From Collinsella sp. AK_207A (GTDB lineage Bacteria; Actinomycetota; Coriobacteriia; Coriobacteriales; Coriobacteriaceae): a DNA stretch of 64,000 bases. The position numbers and the translations under genes were made by a program. The notes beneath the pieces are model-generated. The model had not been told where the DNA came from. It saw nothing but the letters and a program-made list of their open reading frames with translations, and searched no databases. This document shows, piece after piece, positions 9,578 through 22,222 of this stretch. The DNA is taken from positions 310,001 to 374,000 of the forward strand of contig NZ_CABWID010000010.1 in the NCBI RefSeq assembly GCF_902501965.1. Reading direction: 5' to 3'. Position 1 is the stretch's first letter. Every line of letters begins with the position of its first letter.

Positions 9578-12500
9578 ATGGCACAACGCAGGATGCCACC
9601 TCCGATGCATCGTGCGCGCCGCGCACTCAAGGGCACGCTCGCATTTGTTTTGGCGGTTGCGCTCATGGTGCCAAATCCCGGAATCGCGTGGGCGGTTGCT
9701 AACGATGGAGCAAACACCCACAAGACACAGGACGAGGTGACGAGCCCGCTGAAGCTCTGGTATCGAGAGTCGGCAAGTGCACACGGCGGAGGCGCCAATG
9801 ATATTTGGCAAAAGCGCACGTTACCCATCGGCAACGGCGATATGGGCGCCAATGTGTACGGTGAGGTCGCAACCGAGCACCTCACGTTCAATGAGAAGAC
9901 CCTTTGGACGGGTGGTCCGAGCGCGTCTCGCCCCAACTATCAGGGCGGCAACCTTGATAACAAGGGCAATAACGGCGCAACGCTCAAAAACATCCAGAAG
10001 CTCTTTGCCGAGGGCAAGAGTGGCCAGGCCTCGACCCTGTGCGATCAACTTGTGGGTACGAAGGACGGCTACGGAGCTTATCAGGCCTGGGGTGACATCT
10101 ACTTTAAGGTCAACGGCCTCTCTGATTCCGGGGCAAGCGAATACGAGCGTTCCCTTGATATCGAGAATGGCCTTGCCGGCGTCTCCTTCAAGCAAGGTGG
10201 TACCTCTTATAAGCGTGAATTCTTTGCCAGCAACCCCGATAACGTGATCGCCGGCCAGTTCACCTCTGAGGGTGAACCGATGAACGTCGAAATCACGTTC
10301 CCTTCCAAACAAGGCGGCCAGACGATTGTCTCGGCCGATCAGCTCACCCTTGCGGGCGCTGTTTCCGATAACCAGCTCAAATACGATTCCGTCCTCAAGG
10401 TTAAGACCGAGGGCGGTACCGTCACGGCATCCGGTGACAAACTGGTTGTCACCGGCGCCAACAAGATCTCGTTCTTCGTTGCCGCGGCAACGGATTATAA
10501 GAACGACTATCCTGCGTATCGTACGGGCGAGTCTGCCGAGCAGTTGCACGCCCGCGTTCAGGCTACGGCCGACGCCGCAGCTGCGAAGGGCTATGACGCC
10601 GTTCGCGCCAAACATGTCGCCGATATGAACGCGCTCATGAGCCGCGTCAGCCTCAACCTGGGCGACGGGGCCGCCTCCGACAAGCCGACCGATAAGCTGC
10701 TCGAGGCGTACAACAACGGTACGGCCACGGAGCCCGAGCGTCGTTTGCTCGAAACCATGCTGTTCCAGTATGGTCGTTACCTGACCGTGGCATCTTCGCG
10801 TGAGAATTCCCAGCTCCCCAGCAACCTGCAGGGCGTGTGGAACAACTCCAACAACCCGCCTTGGTCTTCGGACTATCACATGAATGTCAACCTGCAGATG
10901 AACTACTGGCCCGTGTACTCCACGAACCTTGCGGAGTCCGCTCGCCCGCTCGTTTCCTATATCGACAGCCTTCGCGAGCCCGGCCGTGTGACCGCCAAGG
11001 TATATGCGGGTGTCGAGAGCAGCGAGGGCGAGGCAAACGGCTTTATGGCCCATACGCAGAACACGCCCTTTGGATGGACCTGCCCGGGTTGGAGCTTCGA
11101 CTGGGGATGGTCGCCCGCGGCCGTGCCCTGGATTCTCCAGAATACCTATGACTCCTATCGCTACACGGGCAACGTTGAGTACCTTAAGAGCGATATCTAC
11201 CCCGCGCTCCGCGAGGAGGCGCAGCTGTATGCTCAGCTGCTCGTTCGCGATGAGAACGGCAAGTACATCACCTCGCCTACGTATTCGCCCGAGCATGGTC
11301 CGCGTACGGCTGGTAACACCTATGAGCAGGCTTTGATTTGGCAACTGTTCCACGATGCCATCGAGGCAGGCAAAATCGTGGGCGAGGATCCCAAGGTCCT
11401 GGCTGTATGGCAGGATAAGTTCGATAACCTGCGCACCCCGATCGAGATCGGCTCTGATGGGCAGATCAAAGAGTGGTATATCGAGGATGCCTTCAACAAA
11501 GACGCTTCTGGCAATACGCTGCCGGGTACCCAAGGCTACAATCATCGCCACATCTCCCATATGCTCGGCCTGTTCCCGGGCACGCTCATCTCGGTCGATA
11601 CGCCCGAGTGGTTCGCCGCCGCCCGCGTGTCCATGAATCTTCGTACCGATGAGAGCACGGGTTGGGGCATGGGCCAGCGCATCAATACCTGGGCCCATCT
11701 GCGCGACGGAGACCGTGCTTACAAGCTTCTCGGCGACCTGTTCAAAAATGGCATCTATCCCAACCTGTGGGATACGCATCCGCCTTTCCAGATTGATGGC
11801 AATTTTGGCGCCACGTCCGGTATCACCGAGATGCTCCTACAGAGCAGTGGCGGCTACATCGATATGCTGCCGGCGCTTCCCTCCGCTTGGAGCAAGGGCT
11901 CGGTCAAGGGCCTCGTGGCACGCGGTAACTTTGTCGTGTCCATGGACTGGAATGAGTCGCGTCTTAACTCGGCGACCATTGAGTCCCGCAACGGCGGTAC
12001 GGCCACCGTTAACGTCCCTGGATGCTCTTTGGGTGTTGTGACGGATGCTCAGGGCAACCCCGTTGACTGCAAGATTCTCTCGAACGATCGCATTTCGTTT
12101 GAGACCGAGCAGGGCGGCGTGTACACGCTGAGCATGATTCCTGCGGGTGTTAAGCTCGGCGCTCCTTCGGGCCTGCGTGCCCTAAAGGCCGCCGACAACG
12201 CCGTTGAGCTCTCCTGGAATGCCATTGAGGCTCCCGAGGGCACCGATGTCACCTACACGGTGATGCGCAAGGTTGGCGACGGCGACTGGGTGACGTGCGT
12301 TTCCGACCTTAAGGAAACGTCGTTTACCGATGGCGAGGCCTACGACTTCTTGGGTAAGGTATCGTATCGCGTTCGCGCCGTCTCCAATGGCACCGCCGGC
12401 GAGCTGAGCGACGCTGTCGATGTCAAGGACCTGCGCAACATGGCCGGCATGATCGATGACCAAGACTCCCGTATCGCCTATCAGGGCAACTGGGGCAACT

Positions 12501-14662
12501 GGGACAAGGATTCTGACAACTATGCCGGCACCATTAAGTACCTCAACGAGCCCACGGGTTCCGATACCGCCACGCTGACGTTTGCGGGCACGGGCATCGA
12601 GGTCATCACCTGCAAGAACAGGGACCGCGGCACGTTTGAGATTTCCATCGACGGCACGGTTGTCAAAACCGTCGATACGTACGCGGCCTCGACGACGCGC
12701 CAGCAGACTGTCTTCTCCAAGGATGACCTTAAGCCCGGCATCCACACGATTGTCGTTCGCGCTACGGCTCAGAAGGGCACCCAGGCAGCCTCGGGTACCA
12801 AGGTCGAGCTCGACGCCTTCCGCGTTCTGGACAAGAATGCGGTGGCAGTGAGCAAGATTACCGTCAAGGCTGCTAACGGCATGAACGTTCTCTCTCAGAG
12901 CGGTTCTACCCTTCAAATGACCGCCAAGGTTGCTCCGGCCGACGCCACCGCTTCTGACGTGGCGTGGTCGGTTCGCACCAAGAGCGGCGACGCCGCCGGC
13001 ACCATCGATGCGAACGGCCTGCTGACCGTTACCGGCAATGGCGGTGTGGTCGAGGTCAAGGCAAGCGCCAAGGACGCCTCTGGTGTTTCGGGCACGTGCG
13101 ACATCACGCTTGCCGTTGCAGGCGAGGCCACGACCGTTGTCGAGGACTCCACCGACCAATCGCATCCGAACCCCGCACTTACCTGGGAGGGTAGCTGGAG
13201 CACGTGGGGTGGCGAGCCCCATAAGCATCACGGCGGCTCCAAGACCGAGGCCAGCGCTGGTGCGAGCGTGAGCATCACGTTTAACGGCACGGGTATCAAG
13301 GCCTATGCTCACAAGCACTTTAGCTGCGGCGCCTTTGATGTGGAGCTCGACGGCCAGCAGCTCGATCGTGTCGACTTGGGCGAGGACGGCGCCGATGCTG
13401 CCAAGACCAAGGTCTTTGAGAAGACTGGCCTTACTAACGGCGAGCACACGCTTAAACTGACTGCCGTCGCGCGCGATGGCAAGACCAACGCGAACATTGA
13501 CTACTTCGAGGTCGTCGCCCCCAATTCCGTCGCAGACAAGACGGCCCTGCAGGAGGCTATCGAGGCTCATGCAGGCAAGAAGAAGGACGCATACACCGCT
13601 GCAACGTGGAATCAGTTCGACAAGGCACTGAAGGCCGCGCTCGGCGTCATGAACGATCTCGCCGCCACCGCAGCACAGGTCCAGAAGGCCACCGCCGACC
13701 TGACGGCCGCCGCTGGTGCTCTTGAGGCTGCCGAACTGCCCCTTCCCGTGATTCCCGCCGATGCTGAGCTTAGGTTTGCAGCCATCGACTCACAGTCTGC
13801 GGCGGTTCTGTGGAACGCCGTTGAGGGTGCCGATTCGTACCGCGTTACCTACACTGCAACGGGTTCCGCCCGTGCCGCCTCTACGCCGCAGGAGGTTACC
13901 GTTGACACTCCGTACGTTCACCTTACCGGCCTTGATGCGGCGACCGCGTACGACGTGAGCGTCGTAGCACTTAACCGCGCTGGCGGAGCTTCCGCCAAGG
14001 CAATCAAGGGTAACTTCTCCACGCTCCCGACCGCATCCGAGCAGGGACCGAGCGTGCCTGCCGATCTTAAGGTGAAGGCAACCGAGGAGAACGGCAAAGC
14101 CACGCTGAGCTGGTCCGCGTCGACCGATCCCATGGGCGGCACGCTGAGCTATCGCGTGTACCTCAACGGTCAGGAGCTTACGGTGACTGACAAGACGTCC
14201 GTCATGCTTGAGGGCCTTGAGAAGGGCGAGACGTATCACGTACGTGTTGTCGCTCAGTCCTCCAGCGGCCAGGTCTCTCTGCCCGCCGCCGCGCACTTTG
14301 CCTACGAGGGTCCCGAGAAGCCTGTTGAGCCCAATCCGGACCCCAAGCCAGAGCCTAGCCCGGACCCCAAGCCCGAGCCCAGCCCGGACCCCAAGCCCGA
14401 GCCCAGCCCGGACCCCAAGCCCGAGCCCGAGCCTAAGCCCGAGCCTAAGCCCGAGCCGACCCCCAACCCGGGTGACAACGCCGGCAACACGGGCAACAAG
14501 CCCGCCGGCGCCGTTCCCGCCGCGGCGAAGCCGTCCGGTTCTTCCAAGAAGGACCTTCCCAGCACCGGTGACACGTCGCTCCTGGGCGCCGTGATCGCCG
14601 CCGGTTCCGGCGTCGCCGCCCTCGCGGCGGCCCGCGCGATCGCCCGCAAGCGCCGCCGTTGA
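9578..14662 (+). CDS. Secreted LPxTG-anchored GH95 alpha-L-fucosidase (1,2-alpha-fucosidase-like)
   Basis: A 1694-residue protein; ATG 9578 follows GGAGAAGAAGG. The signal peptide ends near residue 39 (IAWAVA). The GH95 fold begins with [14 protein letters not shown] and [12 protein letters not shown]. The residues matching the active site of bifidobacterial AfcA are present: N436 and N438 in HMNVN, general acid E572 in YSPEHG, and D740 in QIDGNFG. This family inverts and normally removes alpha-1,2-fucose from H-antigen and milk-type glycans. C-terminal parts are Fn3-like (about 860-950), two bead-like carbohydrate or adhesion domains with a Big_2-like domain between them (about 950-1310), a FIVAR module (about 1320-1385), two more Fn3 domains, a PKPEPSPD linker, LPSTG (1660-1664), a membrane helix and a KRRR tail. 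GH29 follows 111 bases later, so the two fucosidases are probably made together. Confidence 0.94.
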   Translation: MAQRRMPPPMHRARRALKGTLAFVLAVALMVPNPGIAWAVANDGANTHKTQDEVTSPLKLWYRESASAHGGGANDIWQKRTLPIGNGDMGANVYGEVATEHLTFNEKTLWTGGPSASRPNYQGGNLDNKGNNGATLKNIQKLFAEGKSGQASTLCDQLVGTKDGYGAYQAWGDIYFKVNGLSDSGASEYERSLDIENGLAGVSFKQGGTSYKREFFASNPDNVIAGQFTSEGEPMNVEITFPSKQGGQTIVSADQLTLAGAVSDNQLKYDSVLKVKTEGGTVTASGDKLVVTGANKISFFVAAATDYKNDYPAYRTGESAEQLHARVQATADAAAAKGYDAVRAKHVADMNALMSRVSLNLGDGAASDKPTDKLLEAYNNGTATEPERRLLETMLFQYGRYLTVASSRENSQLPSNLQGVWNNSNNPPWSSDYHMNVNLQMNYWPVYSTNLAESARPLVSYIDSLREPGRVTAKVYAGVESSEGEANGFMAHTQNTPFGWTCPGWSFDWGWSPAAVPWILQNTYDSYRYTGNVEYLKSDIYPALREEAQLYAQLLVRDENGKYITSPTYSPEHGPRTAGNTYEQALIWQLFHDAIEAGKIVGEDPKVLAVWQDKFDNLRTPIEIGSDGQIKEWYIEDAFNKDASGNTLPGTQGYNHRHISHMLGLFPGTLISVDTPEWFAAARVSMNLRTDESTGWGMGQRINTWAHLRDGDRAYKLLGDLFKNGIYPNLWDTHPPFQIDGNFGATSGITEMLLQSSGGYIDMLPALPSAWSKGSVKGLVARGNFVVSMDWNESRLNSATIESRNGGTATVNVPGCSLGVVTDAQGNPVDCKILSNDRISFETEQGGVYTLSMIPAGVKLGAPSGLRALKAADNAVELSWNAIEAPEGTDVTYTVMRKVGDGDWVTCVSDLKETSFTDGEAYDFLGKVSYRVRAVSNGTAGELSDAVDVKDLRNMAGMIDDQDSRIAYQGNWGNWDKDSDNYAGTIKYLNEPTGSDTATLTFAGTGIEVITCKNRDRGTFEISIDGTVVKTVDTYAASTTRQQTVFSKDDLKPGIHTIVVRATAQKGTQAASGTKVELDAFRVLDKNAVAVSKITVKAANGMNVLSQSGSTLQMTAKVAPADATASDVAWSVRTKSGDAAGTIDANGLLTVTGNGGVVEVKASAKDASGVSGTCDITLAVAGEATTVVEDSTDQSHPNPALTWEGSWSTWGGEPHKHHGGSKTEASAGASVSITFNGTGIKAYAHKHFSCGAFDVELDGQQLDRVDLGEDGADAAKTKVFEKTGLTNGEHTLKLTAVARDGKTNANIDYFEVVAPNSVADKTALQEAIEAHAGKKKDAYTAATWNQFDKALKAALGVMNDLAATAAQVQKATADLTAAAGALEAAELPLPVIPADAELRFAAIDSQSAAVLWNAVEGADSYRVTYTATGSARAASTPQEVTVDTPYVHLTGLDAATAYDVSVVALNRAGGASAKAIKGNFSTLPTASEQGPSVPADLKVKATEENGKATLSWSASTDPMGGTLSYRVYLNGQELTVTDKTSVMLEGLEKGETYHVRVVAQSSSGQVSLPAAAHFAYEGPEKPVEPNPDPKPEPSPDPKPEPSPDPKPEPSPDPKPEPEPKPEPKPEPTPNPGDNAGNTGNKPAGAVPAAAKPSGSSKKDLPSTGDTSLLGAVIAAGSGVAALAAARAIARKRRR
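14336..14431 (+). repeat. Tandem 24-bp repeat encoding Pro-Asp-Pro-Lys-Pro-Glu-Pro-Ser linker
   Basis: Four 24-base units, followed by shorter PKPE units up to about 14460, form the wall-spanning linker of GH95. A related block occurs in GH29 at about 18610-18715. Repeats of this kind can change length by slippage without frameshift because the unit is a multiple of three. Confidence 0.8.
14519..14662 (+). repeat. Sorting-tail cassette, copy 2 (144 bp, end of GH95)
   Basis: Second copy of the near-identical 144-bp sorting tail. It differs from the others mainly at the LPxTG variable residue (LPSTG), the codon after TGD, and the last codons before the stop. Confidence 0.85.
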
Positions 14663-14773
14663 CATTGTTTATCGGGGCGGGCCCGTTGTCTGCGGGTTCG
14701 CCCCCTGGGCTGTGAAGGGCGGTCGGATGTCACCGCGTCCGATTCTCTGCTTGATAATCCGAAAGGGGACTGC

Positions 14774-17700
14774 ATGTTCAAACACGCTCAATCATTGAGG
14801 AAGGTGGGAGCTCGAGCGCTCGCCTCTGCCGCGTTGCTCTTTGCGGCGGCAGGTTCGCTTGCTGTGGCTCCGGTGTCTGCGTTTGCCGCAGATGCTCCTG
14901 TGAAAAATAGCGTTGTTCCCAACGCTGCACAGTATAAGTATCAAAAGGACGAGCTCGCCGCTTTCTGCCACTTTGGTCCCAATACCTTCAACGAGATCGA
15001 GTGGGGCGAGAATTACGGCAATAAGCCCCCGAGCGAGATCTTTACGCTCACGGAAGATTTTGACGCCGAGAATTACGTCAAGACCATCAAGGAAGCTGGC
15101 TTTACAAGGCTCGTCGTTACCGCCAAGCATCATGACGGCTTCTGCATTTGGCAGTCCGATCTGACCGAGTACGACATGGGTGGCGTCACCCAGTACAAGG
15201 GTGGCAAGGGCGATATCCTAGCTGAGCTTTCGGCCGCCTGCTCCAAGTACGACCTGGACATGGGCCTGTATCTCTCGCCATGGGATATTCACGATGCTTC
15301 ATATGGCTATTCCAATGGCGAAGCGCCCGGTATCGGCACTTCGACCGATCCCAAGGTCAACTACAACTACTACTACGATGGTCAGCTCAGGGAGATCTTG
15401 GGCAATCAGAAGTACGGCAACAACGGAAAGTTCGTTGAGGTCTGGATGGACGGCGCCAAGGGTTCCGGCGCCAACGCCCAGGTGTACGACTTCCAGCGCT
15501 GGTACAACACCATCAACGAGCTCGAGGGCGACGACTGCCAGATCTTCCAGGGCGGTACCTTTGCGGGTATCCGCTGGATCGGCAACGAGAACGGTCTTGC
15601 GCACGACACTACCTGGGGCCCGTGCAAGACCGATACCAGCGCCAAGGACGGTTTCAACACCAACCTGAGCGGCGGCTACAGCAAGGGCTTCGCCGATGGC
15701 GACAAGTGGCTCGTCCCCGAGGCCGATGCTCGCATCACTTCCGGTTGGTTCTGGGGTACGACCAAGAACACTCCCAAGACGCTTACCGAGCTGGGCAATA
15801 TGTACTTCCAGTCCGTCGGCCACGGCGCTCCGCTGCTGTTGAACGTACCGCCCAACAACAAGGGCAAGCTCGACACCGCCATTGCCGACCGCGTGCGCGA
15901 GTTTGGCCAGAGTATCAAGGAGTCGTTCAAGGACGACCTGACGCGAGCCAACGACAAGGGCCGCGCTGCCGCTACGGCCCAGGCCAGCAGCACCTGGAAC
16001 GACAACGAGGACTACGGTGCCTCCAAGGTTCTGGATGGTAAGGACGATACCTATTGGTGCGCAAAGAGTGCAACCGACCAGACGCTTACCGTCAAGCTGC
16101 CCAAGCCCACCACGTTCGATATCGTCTCCATTGAGGAGGCTATTCAGAACGGTCAGCGCATCTCTGGTTTTACGGTGTCCTATCAGACCGAGGAGAACGG
16201 TGCCTGGATCGACTTTGGTCGCGGCGGCACCATCGGTGCCAAGCGCCTTGTTCGTGGCGCTGCGGTGACGGCGACCGCCGTTAAGGTTACGTTCACCACG
16301 CACAACTTTGTCAATTCCGAGTGGCGTCTGCCTCAGATTTCTGAGTTTGGCCTGTACAAGGCGTCTCGTGGTTTTGAGAAGCCGGCTCCGCTGCCCGAGG
16401 GCATGACCGGTATCGATAACACCGAGATGACCAAGACCGGCAGTTGGAACGCCGAGAAGATTGACGGCTGCTTCAAGGGTACGAGCATGTGGACCACGCA
16501 GTCGGGCGCCACGGCCTCCTTTAGCTTCACGGGCACCAAGTTTGCCATCGTGGGAACCAAGGATCCGAATCACAGCACGTTTACCGTTTCCGTCGACGGC
16601 GGCGCGCCCCAGACGGTCGACACGCACGATTCCGTTCGCACCGTTCCGGCACTGCTCTTTGAGTCCGATACGCTCAATCCCGGCACGCATAACGTTGTTA
16701 TCAAGGCGACGGGTACCGTCGGCATCGACGCCGCTGCTTATCTGAATAACGACAGCACCGGTATGTTCGATTTCACCGAGACCAATGTCACCATGGACGA
16801 GGACAGCATTCACGCCTTTACCATCCGTCGTACGGGTGGCTCCAAGGGTTCTGTAACGCTGGTCGTCCAGCCCGAGCCTGGCTCCGCCATCCAGGACAAC
16901 TTCGATACCACGCCGCAGGAAGTCACCTTCGCAGACGGCGAGACCGAGAAACAGGTCAATATCAAGACCCGTCGCGTTGTGACTGGCTCTGCTGCCAACG
17001 GCGACAAGCAGTTCTCGGTTTCTCTTGCGGTTAAGACTGGCGAGGGCGTTGTCATTGGCTACCACGGCGTGGCAGACGTCACCATCACCGACCTCGACGC
17101 GGCGTGCAACGCGCTCATCGCCCGTGCCGAGGCCCTGGATACGGCTAACTTTAATGCCGATTCCATCGCCGAGCTGAACGCCGCTATCGAGGCTGCTCGC
17201 CACGCCGCCGATAACGGCGACGTTAAGGGTGCCGAGGTGCGCAAGGCTATGAAGGCCCTGCAGGCCGCCATGGACAACCTGTCGTTTGCCTTCCCCTCAG
17301 AGGAGGGCAAGACCGTGACGATCGAGGCCGAGTACGGCACGATGCACGACGATCACTCCAACGATCGCGACCAGTGGGGCGGCAACTATCCCATGAAGAT
17401 CGTTGAGTTTGATGGTGCAAGCGGCGGCAAGATCGTGAACGCCATCAACAACGGCGACGCCGTGTCCTATCGCGTGAACGTCAAACGCGCCGGCACCTAC
17501 AGCGTGAAGCTCACGTACTCTTCGGGCTCTGCGTCCAACGCGATCAAGCTTTCCGACGACAGCGGCGTGTTCAAGGCCGTCGACTCCGTTTCCGCCGGTC
17601 ATACGAACCCGAGCGAGCTCAAGACGGTGACGTTCGATCTTGTTGCCAAGAAGGCCGGAACGACCACCCTTACGGTCGGCACTCCCGGTTCTGCCTCTGC

Positions 17701-18916
17701 TCCGCGCCTGGACAAGTTCGACATCACGCTGAAGAGGGCAGTTGCCGATAAGGCTGCGCTCCAAAAGGCTGTCGACAAGGCTGACGAGTTGAATGCCGAG
17801 GACTACTCGGCTGAGTCTTGGAGGAGTTTCCAGGCCGCCCTCGCCGCCGCCCAGACCGTGCTCGATAACGAGGAGGCAACCCAGGCCCAGGTCAACGATG
17901 CTCTTGCGGCTCTGAACGATGCTCGCGATGCTCTCGCCGAAGCTCCTGCTTTCGCTTTCCCGACCAAGTCGGGCGAGACCGTGACGATCGAGGCCGAAGA
18001 CGGCACGATGGTCGATGACCACTCCAACGACGCCGACCAGTGGGGAAACACGTATCCCATGACGGTCATGCCTCTCGACGGTGCCAGCGGCGGCAAGGTT
18101 GTGGATGCCATCATGAACGGCGACGCCGTGTCCTATCGCGTGAAGGTCGAGCGCGCTGGCACCTACAGCGTGACGCTCACGTACTCCTCGGGTTCCGCCG
18201 AGAACGCGATCAAACTCTCCGACGACGAGGGCGTGTTTGAGGCGGTTGATTCCGTGTCCGCAGGTCACACCAATCCTCGCGATCTCAAGACGGTCACCTT
18301 CGACCTCGTTGCCAAGAAATCTGGTACGACCACGTTGACGGTCGGCGCTCCCGGCAACGCCAACGCGCCGCGTCTTGATAAGTTCGACATCACGCTTAAG
18401 AAGCCCGTCGTCAGCAAGGACGAGCTCAAGAAGGCCATCGATGACGCCTCCGCCCTGGACGAGGACGGCTACACTGCCGAGACCTGGACCGCCTTCCAGG
18501 CCGCCCTCGCCTCCGCGCGGGACGTGCTCGGCAACGAGGCCGCCACGCAGGATCAGGTCGACGGCGCCCTCAAGGCCCTGAACGACGCCCGTGGCGCCCT
18601 GGCCGAGAAGCCCGTCGAGCCCGAGCCTAAGCCCGAGCCTAAGCCGGACCCCAAGCCCGAGCCCAGCCCGGACCCCAAGCCCGAGCCTAAGCCCGAGCCT
18701 AAGCCCAAGCCGACCCCCAACCCGGGTGACAACGCCGGTAACACGGGCAACAAGCCTGCCGGCAGCGGCCCCGCCGCGGCGAAGCCGTCCGGTTCTTCCA
18801 AGAAGGATCTTCCCCGCACCGGTGACGCGTCGCTCCTGGGCGCCGTGATCGCCGGCGGCTCCGGCGTCGCCGCCCTCGCGGCGGCCCGCGCGATCGACCG
18901 CAAGCGCCGCCGCTAG
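14774..18916 (+). CDS. Secreted LPxTG-anchored GH29 alpha-L-fucosidase (subfamily B-like, 1,3/1,4)
   Basis: A 1380-residue protein; ATG 14774 follows GAAAGGGG. The signal peptide ends near AFAADA (residue 39). The GH29 barrel shows CHFGPNTF, TAKHHDGFCIW and VEVWMDG, where D226 is the likely nucleophile. Its compact catalytic part followed by an F5/8-type-C domain (about 390-535) is typical of the Lewis-antigen-specific GH29-B enzymes, so alpha-1,3/1,4-fucose of Lewis structures is the inferred target. Then come a small beta domain (about 550-660), a Calx-beta-like segment (about 660-770), FIVAR, and two near-identical CBM6/35-like modules (about 847-988 and 1069-1210) alternating with FIVAR modules. 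The end is a PKPE linker, LPRTG (1346-1350), a membrane helix and a KRRR tail. A terminator follows. Confidence 0.93.
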   Translation: MFKHAQSLRKVGARALASAALLFAAAGSLAVAPVSAFAADAPVKNSVVPNAAQYKYQKDELAAFCHFGPNTFNEIEWGENYGNKPPSEIFTLTEDFDAENYVKTIKEAGFTRLVVTAKHHDGFCIWQSDLTEYDMGGVTQYKGGKGDILAELSAACSKYDLDMGLYLSPWDIHDASYGYSNGEAPGIGTSTDPKVNYNYYYDGQLREILGNQKYGNNGKFVEVWMDGAKGSGANAQVYDFQRWYNTINELEGDDCQIFQGGTFAGIRWIGNENGLAHDTTWGPCKTDTSAKDGFNTNLSGGYSKGFADGDKWLVPEADARITSGWFWGTTKNTPKTLTELGNMYFQSVGHGAPLLLNVPPNNKGKLDTAIADRVREFGQSIKESFKDDLTRANDKGRAAATAQASSTWNDNEDYGASKVLDGKDDTYWCAKSATDQTLTVKLPKPTTFDIVSIEEAIQNGQRISGFTVSYQTEENGAWIDFGRGGTIGAKRLVRGAAVTATAVKVTFTTHNFVNSEWRLPQISEFGLYKASRGFEKPAPLPEGMTGIDNTEMTKTGSWNAEKIDGCFKGTSMWTTQSGATASFSFTGTKFAIVGTKDPNHSTFTVSVDGGAPQTVDTHDSVRTVPALLFESDTLNPGTHNVVIKATGTVGIDAAAYLNNDSTGMFDFTETNVTMDEDSIHAFTIRRTGGSKGSVTLVVQPEPGSAIQDNFDTTPQEVTFADGETEKQVNIKTRRVVTGSAANGDKQFSVSLAVKTGEGVVIGYHGVADVTITDLDAACNALIARAEALDTANFNADSIAELNAAIEAARHAADNGDVKGAEVRKAMKALQAAMDNLSFAFPSEEGKTVTIEAEYGTMHDDHSNDRDQWGGNYPMKIVEFDGASGGKIVNAINNGDAVSYRVNVKRAGTYSVKLTYSSGSASNAIKLSDDSGVFKAVDSVSAGHTNPSELKTVTFDLVAKKAGTTTLTVGTPGSASAPRLDKFDITLKRAVADKAALQKAVDKADELNAEDYSAESWRSFQAALAAAQTVLDNEEATQAQVNDALAALNDARDALAEAPAFAFPTKSGETVTIEAEDGTMVDDHSNDADQWGNTYPMTVMPLDGASGGKVVDAIMNGDAVSYRVKVERAGTYSVTLTYSSGSAENAIKLSDDEGVFEAVDSVSAGHTNPRDLKTVTFDLVAKKSGTTTLTVGAPGNANAPRLDKFDITLKKPVVSKDELKKAIDDASALDEDGYTAETWTAFQAALASARDVLGNEAATQDQVDGALKALNDARGALAEKPVEPEPKPEPKPDPKPEPSPDPKPEPKPEPKPKPTPNPGDNAGNTGNKPAGSGPAAAKPSGSSKKDLPRTGDASLLGAVIAGGSGVAALAAARAIDRKRRR
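17312..18401 (+). repeat. Internal duplication of a CBM6/35-like module in GH29 (17312-17735 and 17978-18401)
   Basis: Two blocks of about 424 bases encode modules that both begin TVTIEAE and share NGDAVSYRV, GTYSV-LTYSSGSA and DSVSAGHTNP, with strong nucleotide identity. They are separated by a FIVAR module. Two identical binding modules would raise avidity for a repeated ligand. Confidence 0.85.
18773..18916 (+). repeat. Sorting-tail cassette, copy 3 (144 bp, end of GH29)
   Basis: Third copy of the 144-bp sorting tail, closest to copy 1 (GH84). The Gly-Ser-Gly-Pro lead-in is also shared with GH84, while the PKPE and [13 protein letters not shown] lead-in is shared with GH95. Confidence 0.85.
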
Positions 18917-18937
18917 TTTTTTCGCATGGTCCGTCAA

Positions 18938-18968
18938 GGAGCGCCCTCCAGGGGGCGCTCCATTTTTG
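18938..18968 (+). terminator. Rho-independent terminator after GH29
   Basis: Perfect 9-bp stem GGAGCGCCC / GGGCGCTCC followed by ATTTTT. It ends the GH95-GH29 unit. Confidence 0.9.
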
Positions 18969-19529
18969 CGCCAAGACGCAATGGGCGCGTGGGCTCGATC
19001 AGCCCAATCGTTGACAAATTCGCTATGCGGCAGAAGTTCGTGTCGACATAGAGACCGTTGTCAAGCCCGCCGCTCCCGTGCCGTCGCTCATCGTTTTGTG
19101 TGAGCGCTCCGCTCAGTCGGAGTCGACTCCCCCTTTCGCTCACGTTCCATTCAGACTGGATCGGTTGAGGTTGCCGCCATCGTCCGCGAGGAAACGATGC
19201 GCCCCGAGGCTTCGGAAGCCGCGCGGCTCGCATGTGTCATGCGGGCGCGCGCTGCGCGAGCGGCGGGGCGCCTCAATAAAGTTGATCGTTATCGCCGGCG
19301 TCGCCACCGCGCTCTTTTCCCGTCTTCGTGGTACAGTCGGTGCACTTGGTTTTTCGATTTCGGCGGGCCTGGTTGTCTGAGGGCGGTCGATGCTTTTATG
19401 CTCACCAGCTAGATCGGCGCGCTCGCTCGCCGTGTGGCGGACATGCTTCGCGCACGTGACGCCGCTGCGATGATCGCGGACGAGGTCCGGAAGCTTTCAT
19501 GTCGTCGAGTGCTATGGAAAGGTCTAAAG
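18969..19529. other. 561-bp region with no recognised gene
   Basis: No convincing coding frame with a ribosome site was seen. A TTGACA hexamer lies at 19011-19016 but lacks a good -10 partner at 16-18 bp. Several short GC-rich palindromic stretches occur around 19200-19270. The promoter of the next gene is presumably here but could not be placed with confidence. Confidence 0.5.
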
Positions 19530-19979
19530 ATGGCACAGGATATGCAGGATGCAGGCGTTGTCTCTGTAGAGCTCGATGCCATGGTATGCGACCTTATCGG
19601 TGCGTTCTTGGATGATCTTGCCGCGGGGGAGAACCCCGGCGTGGTCGTTGCCATCGAGGACGCCGAGTGCAACCGTTATTTGGCGGCCCTTGACGAGGAC
19701 GGCGAGGAGGCCTGCCTCGAGGCGGCTAACAACTTTATCTCGGAGCATAAGATGGGCCTCAAGGACGAGGGACTGGGCCGCATCGCGCGCTATGCCATCG
19801 GCTATGCCGGCTGCGTCGAGGTCGAGGGCGGATATCATGACGCCCTGCTCGTGAGCTTCTTTGAGACCTCGCTTGAGAGTGGTTTTTCGGCCTACGTGCT
19901 GTACGAGGGCGTGGGCGCCGGCGATGGTTTTATGTGGAGCGACCCTGAACCTGCAGGTGAGGAAACCCCTCTTATCTAA
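19530..19979 (+). CDS. Unknown 149-residue acidic protein
   Basis: ATG 19530 was chosen because GGAAAGG lies 7 bases upstream; a longer frame goes back to 19434 without a ribosome site. The protein (MAQDMQDAGV...) has no signal peptide and no membrane segment, is rich in Asp/Glu, and is probably cytoplasmic. Alternating hydrophobic stretches (VVVAIEDAE, GRIARYAIGYAG, HDALLVSFFETS) suggest a small alpha/beta fold. I do not recognise a family. It stands alone between a terminator-bounded glycosidase unit and typA, with 117 bases before typA, so cotranscription with typA is possible but not shown. Confidence 0.7.
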   Translation: MAQDMQDAGVVSVELDAMVCDLIGAFLDDLAAGENPGVVVAIEDAECNRYLAALDEDGEEACLEAANNFISEHKMGLKDEGLGRIARYAIGYAGCVEVEGGYHDALLVSFFETSLESGFSAYVLYEGVGAGDGFMWSDPEPAGEETPLI

Positions 19980-20096
19980 AATCGCTAAAATAGACGAGTT
20001 TTCGGTAAAAGGCTCAATATTCCCGCCGAGCGTTGTATTGCTGGACGGGTCGCATACGCGTGCCGTTCGTATATGGATAGAAGATAGGGGAACTAC

Positions 20097-21935
<1,839 letters not shown>

Positions 21936-22026
21936 GTTGAGGAGCCGGCAACGCGCTGATGCTGCGTAAACGAGCTGTCTCTCGAAGAGGTTGCCCGCGC
22001 CGACACGTCGAATGTCGTCAAAACGA

Positions 22027-22080
22027 AACCTCCCATTCCTCGGACTCTCCTTTCCAGTCCAAGAATGGGAGGTTCTTTAT
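22027..22080 (+). terminator. Rho-independent terminator after typA
   Basis: A perfect 12-bp stem, AACCTCCCATTC with GAATGGGAGGTT, encloses a second small stem (GGACT/AGTCC) and is followed by CTTTAT. The two-part stem is strong in either direction. Confidence 0.85.
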
Positions 22081-22222
22081 ATCCCGATCCCATCGCATCT
22101 CATTGACACTGCAGCTCAAGCGCGCGGCAAAGATCGCCCTCAAGCGCGGATAGCACGCAGTCGGGAGCGTTGTGGGAACGAAGAGGCAGGCGCCTTTGCA
22201 AGATGGGGTGCCTGCTTTTGCT

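Noticed and set aside
14336-14460. Possible CRISPR or minisatellite array
   Set aside because: Units are back to back, in frame, and encode a proline-rich cell-wall linker; there are no unique spacers.
14674-14704. Terminator between GH95 and GH29
   Set aside because: GGGGCG/CGCCCC with inner pairs is GC-rich but has no T run, so I treat GH95-GH29 as a probable operon.
19011-19016. TTGACA as a promoter for the 149-residue protein
   Set aside because: No acceptable -10 at 16-18 bp, and it lies about 500 bp from the gene.
22184-22219. Terminator between typA and the TRIC-like gene
   Set aside because: The stem GCAGGC/GCCTGC is short and has a T run only on the + strand, where a strong terminator already lies at 22027-22080; too weak to list.
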